From: Isoetes taiwanensis
Lineage: Eukaryota; Streptophyta; Lycopodiopsida; Isoetales; Isoetaceae
NCBI GenBank assembly: GCA_021234155.1
Contig: JAJEKV010000011.1
Span: 19,112,677-19,176,676 of the forward strand
Direction of reading: 5' to 3'
DNA length: 64,000 nt
Part shown: positions 1 to 11,262 of the stretch, piece after piece
How the letters are laid out: the number at the start of each line of letters is the position of its first letter
How positions within the stretch are numbered: the first letter of the stretch is position 1
Made by a program: the position numbers and the translations under genes
The notes under the pieces: generated by a model
What the model was told of the DNA's origin: nothing
Databases searched by the model: none
Seen by the model: the letters and a program-made list of their open reading frames with translations, nothing else

Positions 1-274
1 TGCAAGCACATATGTTGGCAAAGATATGGTTGCAATGATTTCAGGGATATGATTGGGTTCAAGTTTCATGCCATAAGTATGCTATTGTTCCACTACTACA
101 TGATAAAATGCATCTTTCGGCATTCTAGTTTAGAGGGTTCAGAATATTTTCATTCTCATAGATCATCATAGTTATTGCTTTTATTTCTAATTTTTTCATC
201 TAATGGAATCATTAAAATTCCCAATGGTTCACCATCCACTATCATTCACCATGTATTGTCGATATCATTGTTTT
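1..274. other. AT-rich intergenic DNA, nothing recognised
   Basis: No open reading frame of note, RNA gene or repeat terminus is visible in these bases. Stops occur in all frames. Confidence 0.5.
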
Positions 275-655
275 GTGCCGAAATTTTTTTAATATAACAC
301 AACCATATAACAATACATAATATTGAACCATTACATCCAACACTTAAAAATTAAATTCCCCCTGAAACCCCCTTTGGTTTGGGTGCATATTCACACGGGG
401 GGATTACATAGGGCAGTGAGAGCCCCTAAAAACTTACATACATGTACAAAATTAATACCATTAAGTCCATTCCCTCAAACCTTATAGTATTTTGCAAACC
501 TCAATATATAATATACAAAAACTTGTACATGCATACCCCACAAATGAAGATCGCTATGTACGGTCTAGATCAAGGAATAAAGGGCAAATATGCCTATCTG
601 ACAGCTCTCGGTGCCCGGAGTAACCCCCTTTGTGAATATGCACACCAAACATCCG
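275..655 (+). mobile_element. Long-TIR MITE, copy A (most complete)
   Basis: Terminal inverted repeats face each other. The left arm around 371-407 contains TTTGGTTTGGGTGCATATTC followed by CACGGGGGG. The right arm around 621-650 is its reverse complement with a few changes. The interior is non-coding. The same interior occurs inverted at 17165-17515 and 26388-26640, so this is a dispersed family and not a local palindrome. It encodes no transposase, which fits a miniature inverted-repeat element. The superfamily is not assigned because a target-site duplication was not resolved. Confidence 0.6.
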
Positions 656-835
656 CCGATAGATGGGCTTTTTATTATCATAGCAGCAGTATACATTGGA
701 TTTATAGTTTTAAAGTAAGTGGGGTAGCCGACCATAGCTACAATATTGAACTACCCTATATAAAGAGCAATGACAATAATATCATGATATAGCTTAGGCA
801 AAATGTCAGAAAAGTGGCGACAGCTTCTCATTGGG

Positions 836-880
836 ATAAAAAATTCCGCCCTTTTGTGTTTTCGGGGAAAACCCAAATGA
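836..880 (+). repeat. Terminus of small repeat family 2
   Basis: The segment has the form AAAAAATTCCGCCCTTTTGTG then GTTTTCGGGGAAAACCC. Similar segments lie at 1620-1672, 17685-17745 (inverted) and 23086-23140. The shared pattern is an A run, a C-rich block, GGGTTTT, then GGAAAAACCC. It looks like a recurrent element end; the full element is not delimited. Confidence 0.4.
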
Positions 881-2700
881 GAAACAGTCGTCAACGTTCT
901 CAACGCATTGCCTATAGCGCCTGCACAAGGAAACAGATGACCAGTACTAGGCGAAGAAGAAATCTGCATGTAGTTTGATTTGCCCTAAAAATAAATAATC
1001 ACAAATGCAAGCACCCATAAGCTGCATTAGTAACCACAACGTATGGGTAGTTTGAATTCTCGTAGTGAAGCTATTCGCGTACTTTCTGCAATCAATGCCA
1101 ATGACAAGAAATGCCAAAACATAAAATAGAAAATATCCACATAAGGAAAAAACTTCAAAACCTCCACAGGGGCTGATCATGTGTGCCATGAAACAAAAAA
1201 CTTCTATAACAAAAAGGAGTTGATCATGCATGCCAGGCGAATCAATATAAATAACAATAACTTAAAAAAAAAAAAAAAAAAAAAAATTATTATAACTTCT
1301 TAACATAGATGACACCCAAACCGATGGTCCTAGAAAAAGAGGGGGAAAAGAGGGGTCGGGAGGAAGGGAGGGAGGGTTTGCACCATGCTACTATAATATT
1401 ATGAGAAGAACGTCGAATGAGAAGAAACTCAAAAAGACCAGATATATATCACACGTCCTCTCCCGAGAATATCAATCCTATGGTGTGGCATTCTCATAAT
1501 GAGGACTCACAATATACGCACATCAAACACCGGCTAGAATAGAATAGGTTTTTTATCGTCCACTGAGACCAATCGGCCTATGGGACCCAGAAGGAGCGCA
1601 GCAAACTTATTACTGTCCGGGTTAAAAAACCCCCGCCCCGAAGGGTTTTCGAGGGAAAAACCGTGGCAGTAATAAGAATGCTGTCAAACTGTACAAGTAT
1701 ACATCATCGTGAAATAAATGTGTATGTACATGTCAAGTGCGTGCCCGAGGACATAGAAGAGAGCTCTATTCTCCTCATAGACTCAGGTGGCGTGATAACT
1801 GCAGCTGCAGATGAAAATCAGGTTGAATGCATCGTGCATGAGAAGATGATGAGTGCCAGCGCCCATGTCATCGGAAAGACCATCTGGAACTCCACTAGTT
1901 CTAGATCAATGTGAGTGAAAAAGGACTTGGTCCATGGGGCAAGGAGCAACATACGTAGTTAAAGAAATGAAATGAGAGCTAGGATGAATGAAACGATGAT
2001 AAGGCCATAATCGAGAATAAGGGCGATGTAAGGTTGATGGACATGGTCAAGAAACGTGATAGAGTAAGGTCAAATCGATGCCAAAAATGGCAGGTAAAGA
2101 GGTGTAAGCCAACGAAGATAAATAGAAGCGATGCTATGAACTACAAAAAGTAAGATGCAAAATGATGTTAAACTAAATATCCCAAACCTAATAGAGAAAT
2201 ATGCGAGGAGAAGAGAAGAACATAAAACAAATGATGGCATGTCAACGAGAACAACATCCAAAGCCTAGAGGCACCATGGAAAAGCAAGAATTACTGGAAC
2301 GCGATAAAAGCAGGAAACAGCAAGCAAACCCAGTTTAAAAATCTAGATCACATGCTTAACAAATTGCATAATTCACCTAATGTGAGAAAATAATAATGCC
2401 TACGATAAAATACGAGAAAAAATGGTACTTGGCATGTGACTAGATAAAAAATTGAAAATAATGGCAAAAGTGTAGGTCCAAGCTTGGATCTAGGTGCAGG
2501 TATATTAATACTTCAACCAATAAGCTAATAAGAAGGATATAATATTATGTCTTTATTGTATTATATTGTATAAAATTTTAACGTCAATAATGACCCGAGG
2601 TCCCATGACATTGATTACAAGGTGTGAGCACAGCTACAAGCACTCATCTTTGTATTTAACTATTGAATGGGTGACGTTTTTAGTCACAGAGTCTGGCTGA
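881..2700. other. Intergenic DNA with poly-A run and repeat fragments
   Basis: There is a run of about 24 A at 1262-1286. A family-2 terminus lies at 1620-1672. A segment at 1538-1590 resembles 23428-23480 (both contain AATAGAATA, then CGTCCA, then GGAGACCA or a close variant). No convincing gene is visible. Confidence 0.4.
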
Positions 2701-3341
2701 AGTGGTAAAAAGGATCCAAATGAAAAAAACCACTTTGTCTTTCCCTGTATACTCGTACTGCTACCTTACGAAACAGGTTCACAATCTTCCCCATCAGTGT
2801 TATTTGCATTCTTTGATGCAGATTATATTTATTCTCGTATTCCTCCAAAATCTGCTTCAAGATGTTGGCAGTATACTCTATTGTCTCTGTGTCTCTTGTA
2901 GTTTTCTCTACCTGATATTTCTAGTTCACTTATTTTCACTTTTGTCTTATCTCCTCATAGACTGGGTACCTGTTCCATATGTATACTCATTTTCTACCTC
3001 CTCCAGATCGCAGAGTGTGCATAGTCTGCCTTCCCTTTCTAGCATGGGACATTTTCATCTTCCCTGCTCTATCCATAGTTTATGACACCCCTTTCTGAAT
3101 CTGCACAACACTACCCTGGTTGTCTTGGATTGCTTACTATCTGTGTAAATTTACTGTCCTGTTTGATCCTCCCGGCTCATTGTTTCCAGATATATCCTCA
3201 CATCCGGTTGTCTCTCTATCCAGGCTTTCAATATTCTCAACCTTAAACCCTTTTGCTCCCCATGTAATATCCTGTTATCCACTTCTTTCCATAGGTCATA
3301 GCCTAACTTAGCAGCCCAATTTTGAAGTTTCAATATCTAGC
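2700..3341 (-). pseudogene. Old LINE, 3' (C-terminal) portion, decayed
   Basis: On the minus strand, broken frames read as the tail of a LINE polyprotein, for example a segment containing KLQNWAAKLGYDLWKEV and a Cys/His-containing stretch near 3000-3060. It continues the reading of the LINE body at 3663-4278. The two parts are separated by a younger truncated LINE. Several stops and shifts are present, so it is non-functional. Confidence 0.5.
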
Positions 3342-3353
3342 CTCCAACATCCT

Positions 3354-3385
<32 letters not shown>

Positions 3386-3679
3386 GAGAGTAAGGGTAGA
3401 TTTTTTCATTAATTAGAAAAAGCCATACAATCCATATACCAAGCTGCAATGAAGCAGGGCTATGGAGAGAAAAGGATACTCATCTAGAGTGAGCATCTAA
3501 TAAGAAAAATGAGAATAATGTAGACATGATAATTTAAAACATAATATCCGAATATATGAAGAGTGTCAATAGTTTCAGAAGTCAGAGGAGAGAATGATAT
3601 CCAATTCTGTAAAAACTTAGCAGTGAAGTGTTCTGTAGAGTTGAGATTCTCTTTCCCTGCAACTCCAGCATCCTCTCTT
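3342..3679 (-). mobile_element. 5'-truncated LINE insertion with 17-bp target duplication
   Basis: A T run at 3357-3385 is the poly-A tail of a minus-strand LINE. It is followed by GAGAGTAAGGGTAGA, the complement of a 3' end reading TCTACCCTTACTCTC(A)n. The insert is only about 300 bp, so it is strongly 5'-truncated. The flanks CTCCAACATCCTCTCTT (3342-3358) and CTCCAGCATCCTCTCTT (3663-3679) match at 16 of 17 bases, a target-site duplication made by target-primed reverse transcription. It interrupts the older LINE. Confidence 0.75.
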
Positions 3680-4278
3680 GCCGTTTCTCTTGAGGCTTCT
3701 ATCGCTTGCCTTACCAGTTTGTTTCTGGATTTGTGTACCATGTTCCTGCTCAAAAATAAGATAGCTCTTTTCAACCTTAGGACTTTCATCAGTATAATCC
3801 CTATCTCATATAGCATTATTGTGGCCGGGGTGGACTTTCTTATTCCTAGTTCCTTACATTGAAAATGCTTGATCAGGTTTTCAGTCTTAACCCATTTTTC
3901 TGCCAAGGTGCTACATCCCCATGCTTCAATTCCATATAATAGAGCTGGTTTAACAGCCATATTGAACATGTGGCATTTCACTCCCCCATCTGTTATATTG
4001 TGATGTGTGCACACAGATTACATTCCATAATAGTTTTTTATTGCCACCTGCCATCTCTCCTCTAGTCCACGCTTCCATGTCCTCTTGATTCTTGTCTTGT
4101 AACCCAAATATTTGTATTCTTCTGTTTTTCCCACCTGCTGGCCCATGTACTCGACCTCATTATATTCCTTATTCGATCTCCCAAAGTTGACAATTTTTGT
4201 CTTCTGTAGATTTACACCTAGGCTTGTTTTCTAATAGAACTCTTCCAATACCTTCATGAGGTCACCTAGGTCATTTTT
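3663..4278 (-). pseudogene. Old LINE, reverse transcriptase C-terminal region
   Basis: The minus-strand translation from 4275 to about 3663 reads as the region after the RT palm in non-LTR retrotransposons: a segment with LMKVLEEF, then LGVNLQKTKIVNFG, EYKYLGYK, LLYGIEAWGCS and IKHFQCKELGIRK. A frame break near 4015-4020 separates the two halves. It is separated from its catalytic YADD segment, which lies at 10999-11262, by the 6.7-kb insertion. Confidence 0.7.
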
Positions 4279-4295
4279 GGGTTGCCCCTAGGGGG

Positions 4296-4585
4296 CAAAC
4301 CCTTGTTTATGTGGGTATGTGGGCATATCGGATATATCTTAAGCATATGCCTAGCATATCTTTGGTGTTGCTAAAAAACGTCTCTCGCTTGTAAATGCTC
4401 GGTCATCCAGCCCCATTCCTTCGCTGAAAAGAGGAATTCAAACCCTTGTTTATGTGGGTATGTGGGCATATCCAGGTATATGCCGGCATATGCCTAGCAT
4501 ATGCTGGTGAGTGCTAAAAACTATCTACTGCCTGTAAATGCTCGGTCATCCAGCCCCATTCCATTCCTTTGAAAAAGAGGAATGT
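4296..4585 (+). repeat. 143-bp tandem duplication at left end of insertion
   Basis: Two consecutive units begin CAAACCCTTGTTTATGTGGG at 4296 and 4439. Both run through GTAAATGCTCGGTCATCCAG to an AAAGAGGAAT tail. They differ by scattered substitutions. A related single copy starts near 10851. Confidence 0.75.
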
Positions 4586-5028
4586 AATTCGGGTTTGGGG
4601 TCCTGTGTTCGTCGTGACTAAAGCAAGCAGACAAAGCGATCTTCCATCGGATATATTCGGCTTCTTCCTTGCGAACCTTTGATCTTGTTCAACGGTGTTC
4701 TCTTTGATAGAGCCATGAAGCGGTTTGCCTTCTTAGGGATGGTAATATAATCGGCCTTACTGATTTGTTAGCAATTTTTTTAATTCTGGGGCTGTAACGT
4801 ATTTTCTGTTTCAGCAGGCTGGAGACCAAAATCTCAATTTTTACATGTATGTTTGATACATAGATATACTATTAGCCGATCTCCTTGATTGGTAGGAATA
4901 CGTTGTATTTGTGGCTGCCATAGCTAGCCAATGCAGGTATGGTTTCATTTGGGCATTTTTCTTTCCTTGCTTGCATTGCAGTTTTATGTTGTTTCTTTAC
5001 TCTTTCCTGACAAAATTAAAAGCTGGAG

Positions 5029-5479
5029 AGAAATATTATCCTACTAGCAGATCAGCTTTAGAATATGAAATGAATACTTTGCCAGGGGAACCGGTTTTCA
5101 ACACGATGCAGGGTTTGCAATGCCAGCCTAATGTTTCAACTTACAACGCTCTCATTTCTATGTACATAAGGAATGGCAAACGTAAAAAGGTATGTAAATA
5201 TGCTAGAAGGAAACAAATGAATAAATAGATGCCTTCTGTCGATTTTCTAACCCCAAATCTAGTCATCATATGAAAGCTGTGTGTTGAGAGTAATGTATTC
5301 TAATGATTTTCGTTTTTGATGTACCAGGCAGAAGCCTTACATTCCAGTATGCATCAAGCTGGTTGCAAACCAGATGCTATCACTTATAGGATTTTGCATA
5401 ATGCTTATATGTCATCTAGAAATTACGTGGACGCAGAAAAGATTATAATGGATATGAGGAAAGATGGCATAAGCTTTTG
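5029..5479 (+). pseudogene. Pentatricopeptide repeat (PPR) gene fragment, two exons
   Basis: Exon 1 ends at about 5190 and encodes a segment with QPNVSTYNALISMYIRNGK. A GTATG donor follows, and a 137-bp intron ends at the CAG near 5329. Exon 2 encodes AEALHSSMHQAGCKPDAITY, then RILHNAYMSSRNYVDAEKII and a TGA at 5478-5480. The spacing of the P-N-x-x-T-Y-N and P-D-A-x-T-Y motifs is that of PPR repeats, which bind organellar RNA. Only about two repeats remain, with no start or targeting region, so this is a captured fragment rather than a gene. Confidence 0.7.
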
Positions 5480-5599
5480 AAGTGAGGCACTCTTATTTTT
5501 TATGACTATTGATCGCCGATGTAAGAAGAGGTCCCAGAGGAAAGTTAGTTGGTTGTCTTCCATATGGTTCATGGAAACTGGTTTTTCAACTTGGGCTTG

Positions 5600-7387
5600 C
5601 CATGCCTTCGGCTTGCCATGTCATGGCGGGGCATGTGAGCATCAAATATGGATTTAAGGTTAGTATAATGGGAATATATTTGATAAGCAACCATAACTTG
5701 TTTCGAGCAAACTTGGACCTGGCGTGGTCCAAACCATCTATTTGCGGATCGCCTGTGCCACCGGTGCACACTCGATGAGGGAGATGCGACTAGGATGATT
5801 CGTTTTGGAGATGCTTTGATGTCATGGTTGCGGGTGGAACGAATGCGGCATTGATGCAATCATCAATATTTGGATTCTCGCGGGTTTGTAATTTGGTTTG
5901 ATATTACATATAAAATGCCAAGGTTATTTTGAAAATCGATGCGGAAACTGGTACCTTGAAAACTGTGACTTCTTATTGAAAGCTTAGCTCATTACAATTT
6001 TAAGATTACAATTGGAAGAAATATTGTGCTTGACAAACAATGCCTATTAATGCTTGCGAGGGGCGAGCACTAAGTCTTAATTTCAATGCAAAACCTGGAA
6101 CATCTTCAAGACCATTTGATCGCGATCGTGATGGATTTGTGTAACCAACTCTCTTCCTTGTCCGTCAATGCTTTATTTAAGTTTTCGTGATTTCAGAATA
6201 GGTGAAGGAGCAGGTATCATGATTTTAGAGGTAATATAGCATAACCATGTAAAGCTATGCCATTTGTGATGTGTTGTGTTACAGACCATGCATTGTCAAT
6301 ATTTGATAAACGTCTAATATAGTGGAATCTGATTTCAAGCAAAATCAATGTTATTGTTTCAACATGCAAAATTTCGCTTGCCATTATTTGAAGTGTTTTT
6401 GTTTCTTTCAATATCAAGATATGAATTTCGAATGGTCCATCCACTAGAGTACGAACATGCAAAGCTTAAGAAAAGCAAAAATATATGCGTAAATTTGTGG
6501 CTATGGGATGTCAGTGCATAGCACTTTTATGACCTTTTGAGTCCGTACATCATCTTTCTGATGAGATTAAAGGGCTCTGAATCCATATCCAGGCGATGCA
6601 TATCATATTACCCAACCTTCAACTGATGGAAGAGGAGCTATATTGGCCATGAAGCGTGCTTTGAAACAGGTATATCACTCTATAAGGAGCATATAGGTTA
6701 ATTATTATACTCAAAGCCGGTTATGAGCCACAACCATAATGTTCACAATTGATGCACCCTCACAAATTTGGCGTTATCATCTAAATGCATTGGAATGCGA
6801 CCGGTTTGCACCGCCTCAGATTGAATATGTTAATGTTCATGCGACATCCACACCACTAGGTAAGCATCTTTCAAAATTGTTTATGCGGTATTGTTTTAAA
6901 TCTTGTGATGATTGTGTTTTTCAATCATGAAGGGGATGCCATAGAGGCAAAGGCAATCCGGGATGTTTTTGGATCATGCAACTTCGGGAGCCCTTGCCTT
7001 GTCATCAACGAAGGTATTCCCCTTTGTAGGTTATTGTTTTTTTCTTGAGTGACTTCATGATATTGCTGTAAATAGGGAGCTACCGCCACTTGTTAGGTGC
7101 GGTGGTCTTCGTGGAAGCAATATTTTTCCGCCCTGGCTCTCCATCATGTAAGTGGAACATTACATTGAGAATATGTGTTTAAAATTTTCTGTTAATATGC
7201 TATTTACGGTTTTAATACTGAGGAAGCGCCTCCAACAGCAAACCTCACATCTCCAGATCCAATATTTTCTGAGACATTCACACCCATCACATCTCCGAAG
7301 CAAATGCCAATAAACGCTGTCCTTACGAATTCCTTTGGATTTGGTGGCACAAATGCATCTCTTGTATTTGCTTCTCTTCAAGATTAA
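5600..7387 (+). pseudogene. Beta-ketoacyl-ACP synthase (KAS II / mitochondrial type) fragment, several exons
   Basis: Exon-like blocks in order match the condensing-enzyme fold. 5610-5660 has AGHVSIKYGFK. 5722-5890 has GPNH, CATGAHS, RFGDA and DVMVAGGTNA after frame shifts. 6570-6672 has AYHITQPSTDGRGA. 6806-6861 has VNVHATSTPLG, which includes the active-site His. 6931-7013 has GDAIEAKAIRDVFGS. 7075-7150 has HLLGA and VEAIF. 7226-7387 has ANLTSPDPIF and SFGFGGTNASLVFAS, then TAA. GT donors follow several blocks. KAS enzymes extend acyl-ACP in plastids or mitochondria. Small indels disrupt the second and sixth blocks and the N-terminal half is missing, so it is a pseudogene or captured fragment. 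Confidence 0.8.
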
Positions 7388-7779
7388 TCTAGGGATGGTA
7401 ACAAAGTTCTATAAGGGCGTGGAGGGGACAGCTTTTTATGCTGGTCGCCAAGTTATGAGATTGGCACTTGTGCACTTGATGCATCGTTTCTCTACTACTT
7501 ACCTACCAAATAAGGTAGTGCCTGACCTTCCTGTCATGCCAAGTTGTTATGGAGCGCCTATTGCCTTTGTTGAATGCCCGTGGTTTATATCATGGAAGGC
7601 TGCCTGGCTTGAGATATGTAAATATTGGCTTCCGTGTGTACTAAGAGAACCTCTACATACCAAGGGCCAAATGCATTGGAGAGTGTTGGTGAAAATGCCT
7701 TTTAACGATTTAGTTGTTTGACCCAGTATTGGAGTTTGTTTTCTCTTGACTTGTGTCTTCTCTACATTGTCAATAGGTT

Positions 7780-8065
7780 TTGTGTATAGGACAAGCGTAG
7801 AACGTGCAACGACGAACAAATGAGTAAATGTATGGTTATTTTAGTTTTGCGTATAGGATAAGCGTAGAACGTGCAACGCCGAATAGATAAGTAAACGTGT
7901 AGTTATTTTGAACGTATTTATTTACAAACTAAAAAAGAGGCTTCTTGTTATTCTTTGGCACTAGTTCCTCGGCCACTTATTTTGAACGTATTTATTTACA
8001 AACTAACAAACTAGAAAAGAGGCTTTTTGTTTTATTCTTTGGCACCAATTCCTCGGCCTCGGCTT
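7780..8065 (+). repeat. Two adjacent short tandem duplications
   Basis: First, GTATAGGACAAGCGTAGAAC near 7783 is repeated at about 7851 (period about 68 bp). Second, TTATTTTGAACGTATTTATT near 7903 is repeated at about 7977 (period about 75 bp) with the downstream TTCTTTGGCACNANTTCCTC also repeated. They lie just after the KAS fragment. Confidence 0.7.
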
Positions 8066-8442
8066 GGACAGACACCCTTGCCAAATTTGAGGAGTTTACA
8101 CATGTTGCGACTTATCAATGTTAACATTCATTGGTCAGTCTATGAGGAGCTTATATTTACACCTACTATCGATTCCGAGGTATCATCCATCCATGAGTAT
8201 CTTACTCACAAGCCTCCTAGAGAAATTGCTTAAAAATAAAAAAAGAAAAACTAAAACGATGAAATCAAGAAACTTTTGTCTTCTTGGCCACGGGCTCAAA
8301 GTATAAAGTGATGTCAGACTTGTTTTCTCTTTTAAAAGACTGCTTATGTTTTTCCTTTACTGTCCGTTCTCTTTCAATGAGAACTACGAACTGTGATGTT
8401 ATAATCGTGCATCTATATTGATAAAATACTATGCTATTGCAG

Positions 8443-9310
8443 GTGCGAGTGCACAGGCTAAGTCAGTTGATGGAAGATGGAGCTGGATTTAGAGAACCTG
8501 ATGCGCTAAACGATCCTTATCAGATATGCCACGTCACTGCCTTTCTTTGAAAACTTGTGCAATAAGCCCAACACGTCCACACCATTTACTCGTTGGGGGA
8601 AGGTAGTATCTAGAGTTACTTTACTAGGAACTCTGTGCTGATAAAGATACTAGTTCGAGATGAAAATGGTACTGCATTGAGTTGAATTTTTTTACTTTTC
8701 CCAACAAAGATGATAATGGACAGGTTATAACATCCGCTTGCTGAATTATGCAGTCGTGAATTGTGTTCAAAGTCATCCGTATGATTGTGCCATTGCAACT
8801 AGCGGCATTGATAGCACAAATGGAGGGCATATCGTTAATGATGGCATTCTAAATGCAGCTGCTGGCCTGCCCAACACCGTTGCTGATCATTTGGAAAATT
8901 TTCAAGTTGAAAGTCATGGTGTGAACCCAGAAGGTGCTAAGAGGAAAGAAAATGCTTCAGAAAGTATTGAAGTTACACTGACAAACTCTTTTGCAGATAG
9001 TCACCTTGAGGGCAAGGTGAACCTAGAGGGCAAAAGTCTGAGGCAAATCAAGAAGATTGCAAAAGAGCTATCAAAGAAATGTTCAGAAAGACCTGAAGCA
9101 GTATGTGGGAAATTCCCTGAAACGTCTAAGCAGGTGGACCTGTTTGCAGATTCTCAGGGAATCAAAGATGCAGATTCTCAGTGTGCCCCTAAGTACCACA
9201 AGCCCTTGAGTATGTCTCTGGCAATAAGACAAGACACTATTGCTTCGTGTACCCTTTTAGAAAATTCAATGCCTTTACAAAACTATCTGGAAAATTCCTT
9301 TGATATGTAA
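8443..9310 (+). pseudogene. WD40-type gene fragment (DCAF8/WDTC1-like)
   Basis: The block at 8443-8520 encodes VRVHRLSQLMEDG. The block from about 8712 encodes RLLNYAVVNCVQSHPYDCA, then IATSGIDST, and stays open to 9310. The motifs NCVQxHPxDxxxATSGID resemble a late blade of CUL4-DDB1-associated WD40 proteins, which act as substrate receptors of a ubiquitin ligase. The open frame after it is acidic and Ser/Lys rich, with no repeat I recognise. The blades before and after are absent. The assignment rests on one short motif, so it is moderate. Confidence 0.45.
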
Positions 9311-9424
9311 AGGCATGTTGTAAAGGCATGGTACTTAATGTGTTTTCACCAATCATAGAGCACACAAAATATGCCATGGATTCTTCTACAACTTTGTGTT
9401 CTGTGTGAATGTTTGGAGGCCATT

Positions 9425-9755
9425 TTACTCTGTGCCTAAGATTTTCACTACACATTTTGGAAAGCCGAAGTCAAGTGGACAAAGATCTCCTTCCCTTTTA
9501 CTCTATGCCTAAGATTTTTCACTACACATTTTCCATTTCCAAAAGGTTACTTGACATTTTGATATCATCCAATTTGGACACAGAAAGGAGATTAACTTCC
9601 AGTTCAGATATATACATCTCCATCAATTTTAAATAGGCCTTTGCCAATCTTCATTTTTCTTTCTCTATCTTTGGGATGAAATTTTGGTACTCTGTGAAGA
9701 GCTCTCTTTGGACTAACCATATGCGTGAAGAGCTCTCTTGCATTGGCCATATGAT
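9425..9755 (+). repeat. Short tandem duplications downstream of WD40 fragment
   Basis: A block containing GCCTAAGATTTTCACTACAC occurs at 9434 and again near 9506. A block GTGAAGAGCTCTCTT occurs near 9695 and 9725. The 300-1000 bases that follow (to about 10850) are AT-rich with no gene that I can see. Confidence 0.5.
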
Positions 9756-10998
9756 AAGCGTTGTATAAAGTGGCCCAATTGTAAGGACGTATATTTCTAA
9801 CTTGAGATTTCTATGGTTATGTATAGGTATTGTATAAAACAATCGTAGAAGTATTCAAAATAAATAAATCCCCTGAAGGTAGCAAGCATTTGTGATTTGC
9901 GAGAAGTGTGGATCATTGGCTCACATGTGTTGAGCAGATGATAAAGATACACAGTATGAATGGATAGATTTCCAGCTAGTGAAAGGGAGGGCCATAAAAC
10001 ATAATGAATGCAACTATAAAGAGTTGGAGTGCGTTTTGAAGCAAAACAGCCTTTCAAACTAGCCAACCTGCAACAATTAATGGTTTAGTACAAGTAGATG
10101 ATTTTGAATTGCGTGTGTTGTTTAACTCTTCTTCAAACAAACCACATTGCATGAAGATGTGCTCCAAAGTGTGGTGCGGCTCCTTAAACAAGACGTATAG
10201 GATATAATGGCATTTCTTTCCGCGGTTTGTAGTATTTTAGAAAAGCCTTGTAGCTAAGGTTATTGTTATATCATAGAATATAAGAAGTAAATTGTTACTC
10301 CTAGGCAAGCAACGTGATTACGACTTCTTTGCCATATGTTTGGTTCAAATCCCACATATTCAAGATCGTCTTCAAAATTGAGAGATATACTCTACCATAA
10401 AATGTCGAACATTAATAATGGATTCAACCTTGTAGTTTTAGAACCAAACAAATGTCTGCACACTGGGGTGTCTCATTTTCGATGTCCCTTTTGTCCCCCA
10501 ATTTAGTACTAAAATCAATAAAGGTGGTTGGAAATCTTGGAGGCAATTTCAAATTTAGAAAACAAAAATAGCAAAAAAAAATCGAATTCCTTGAATCTTG
10601 GAGAACCGGGCTATAGTGCGTGCATGTCTTGAGCCCCGATAAAGAAAACTAAAACAGTAACGAAATCATCATTCTTGCTTCTCATCTTTCGATATGTTCA
10701 AGGTTTGAATGGAACCAATGGATTGTGTTTCTTTTTCCTATTTGCAACATTCAATTTGTGAGTTATTAGCGTATTTGAATGCCTTGCCTTATGAATTATG
10801 AATTGGGCATGGAAATGGCATTCCACTGTCATGTTTGAGTCCAATATTTTGGGTTGCCCCTAAGGGAAGGAAGGAAAACCCTCATCCATGTGGGTTTGTG
10901 GCATATTCCAAGTATATGTCAGTATATGCTCGAAAACATGACTTTGAAGTGTGATTTAAGCCATTTCACTCTCGGGTCACGGAGGGCAACCCTCCGTG

Positions 10999-11262
10999 CG
11001 CAGCACCTTGTTATCTGTTGTCATTAGAATCAGATCATCAGCGTATAACATGTTTGATACCTTGGTCTACCCAATCTCTGGTGCCTTCCTGTCCCCTCCT
11101 TTGCTTCTCATAAACTCCCTCATCGCGTCAATGTATAGGCCAAATAACTTAAAGGAAAGCGAGCATCCCTACTTTACCCCTGCGTCACATTCTATTCCTT
11201 CATCATTTGACCCCATATTAGCTTCATTTTATGCCCTTATAAATTCACAAAAAAGAGGTACC
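10999..11262 (-). pseudogene. Old LINE, reverse transcriptase palm (YADD) segment
   Basis: On the minus strand the translation gives LFCEFIRAYKMKL, then QGVKYGCSLS and LFGLYIDAM, then VSNMLYADDLILMTTD. QGxxxGCxLSP and YADD are the B and C motifs of non-LTR reverse transcriptases. This is the part immediately upstream of the LINE segment at 3663-4278, displaced by the 6.7-kb insertion. The region N-terminal to it was not found past 11262. Confidence 0.75.

Larger units (their letters stand above)
4279..10998 (+). mobile_element. 6.7-kb insertion carrying captured host-gene fragments
   Basis: This block splits one LINE reading frame. The frame stops at about 4278 on one side and resumes at about 11000 on the other, with adjoining residues that fit one protein (LMTTDNK then NDLGDLMKVL). 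The left end is a near-palindrome GGGTTGCCCC-TA-GGGGGCAAACCC (4279-4302). The right end has a perfect 8-bp hairpin ACGGAGGG-CAA-CCCTCCGT (10979-10997), and a second copy of the left-end motif lies at 10851. Inside are fragments of at least three host genes in the same orientation, some with introns. A Helitron (3' hairpin, multi-gene capture) or a Pack-type TIR element are the leading options. I could not find CTRR or a clear target duplication, so the class is open. Confidence 0.55.
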
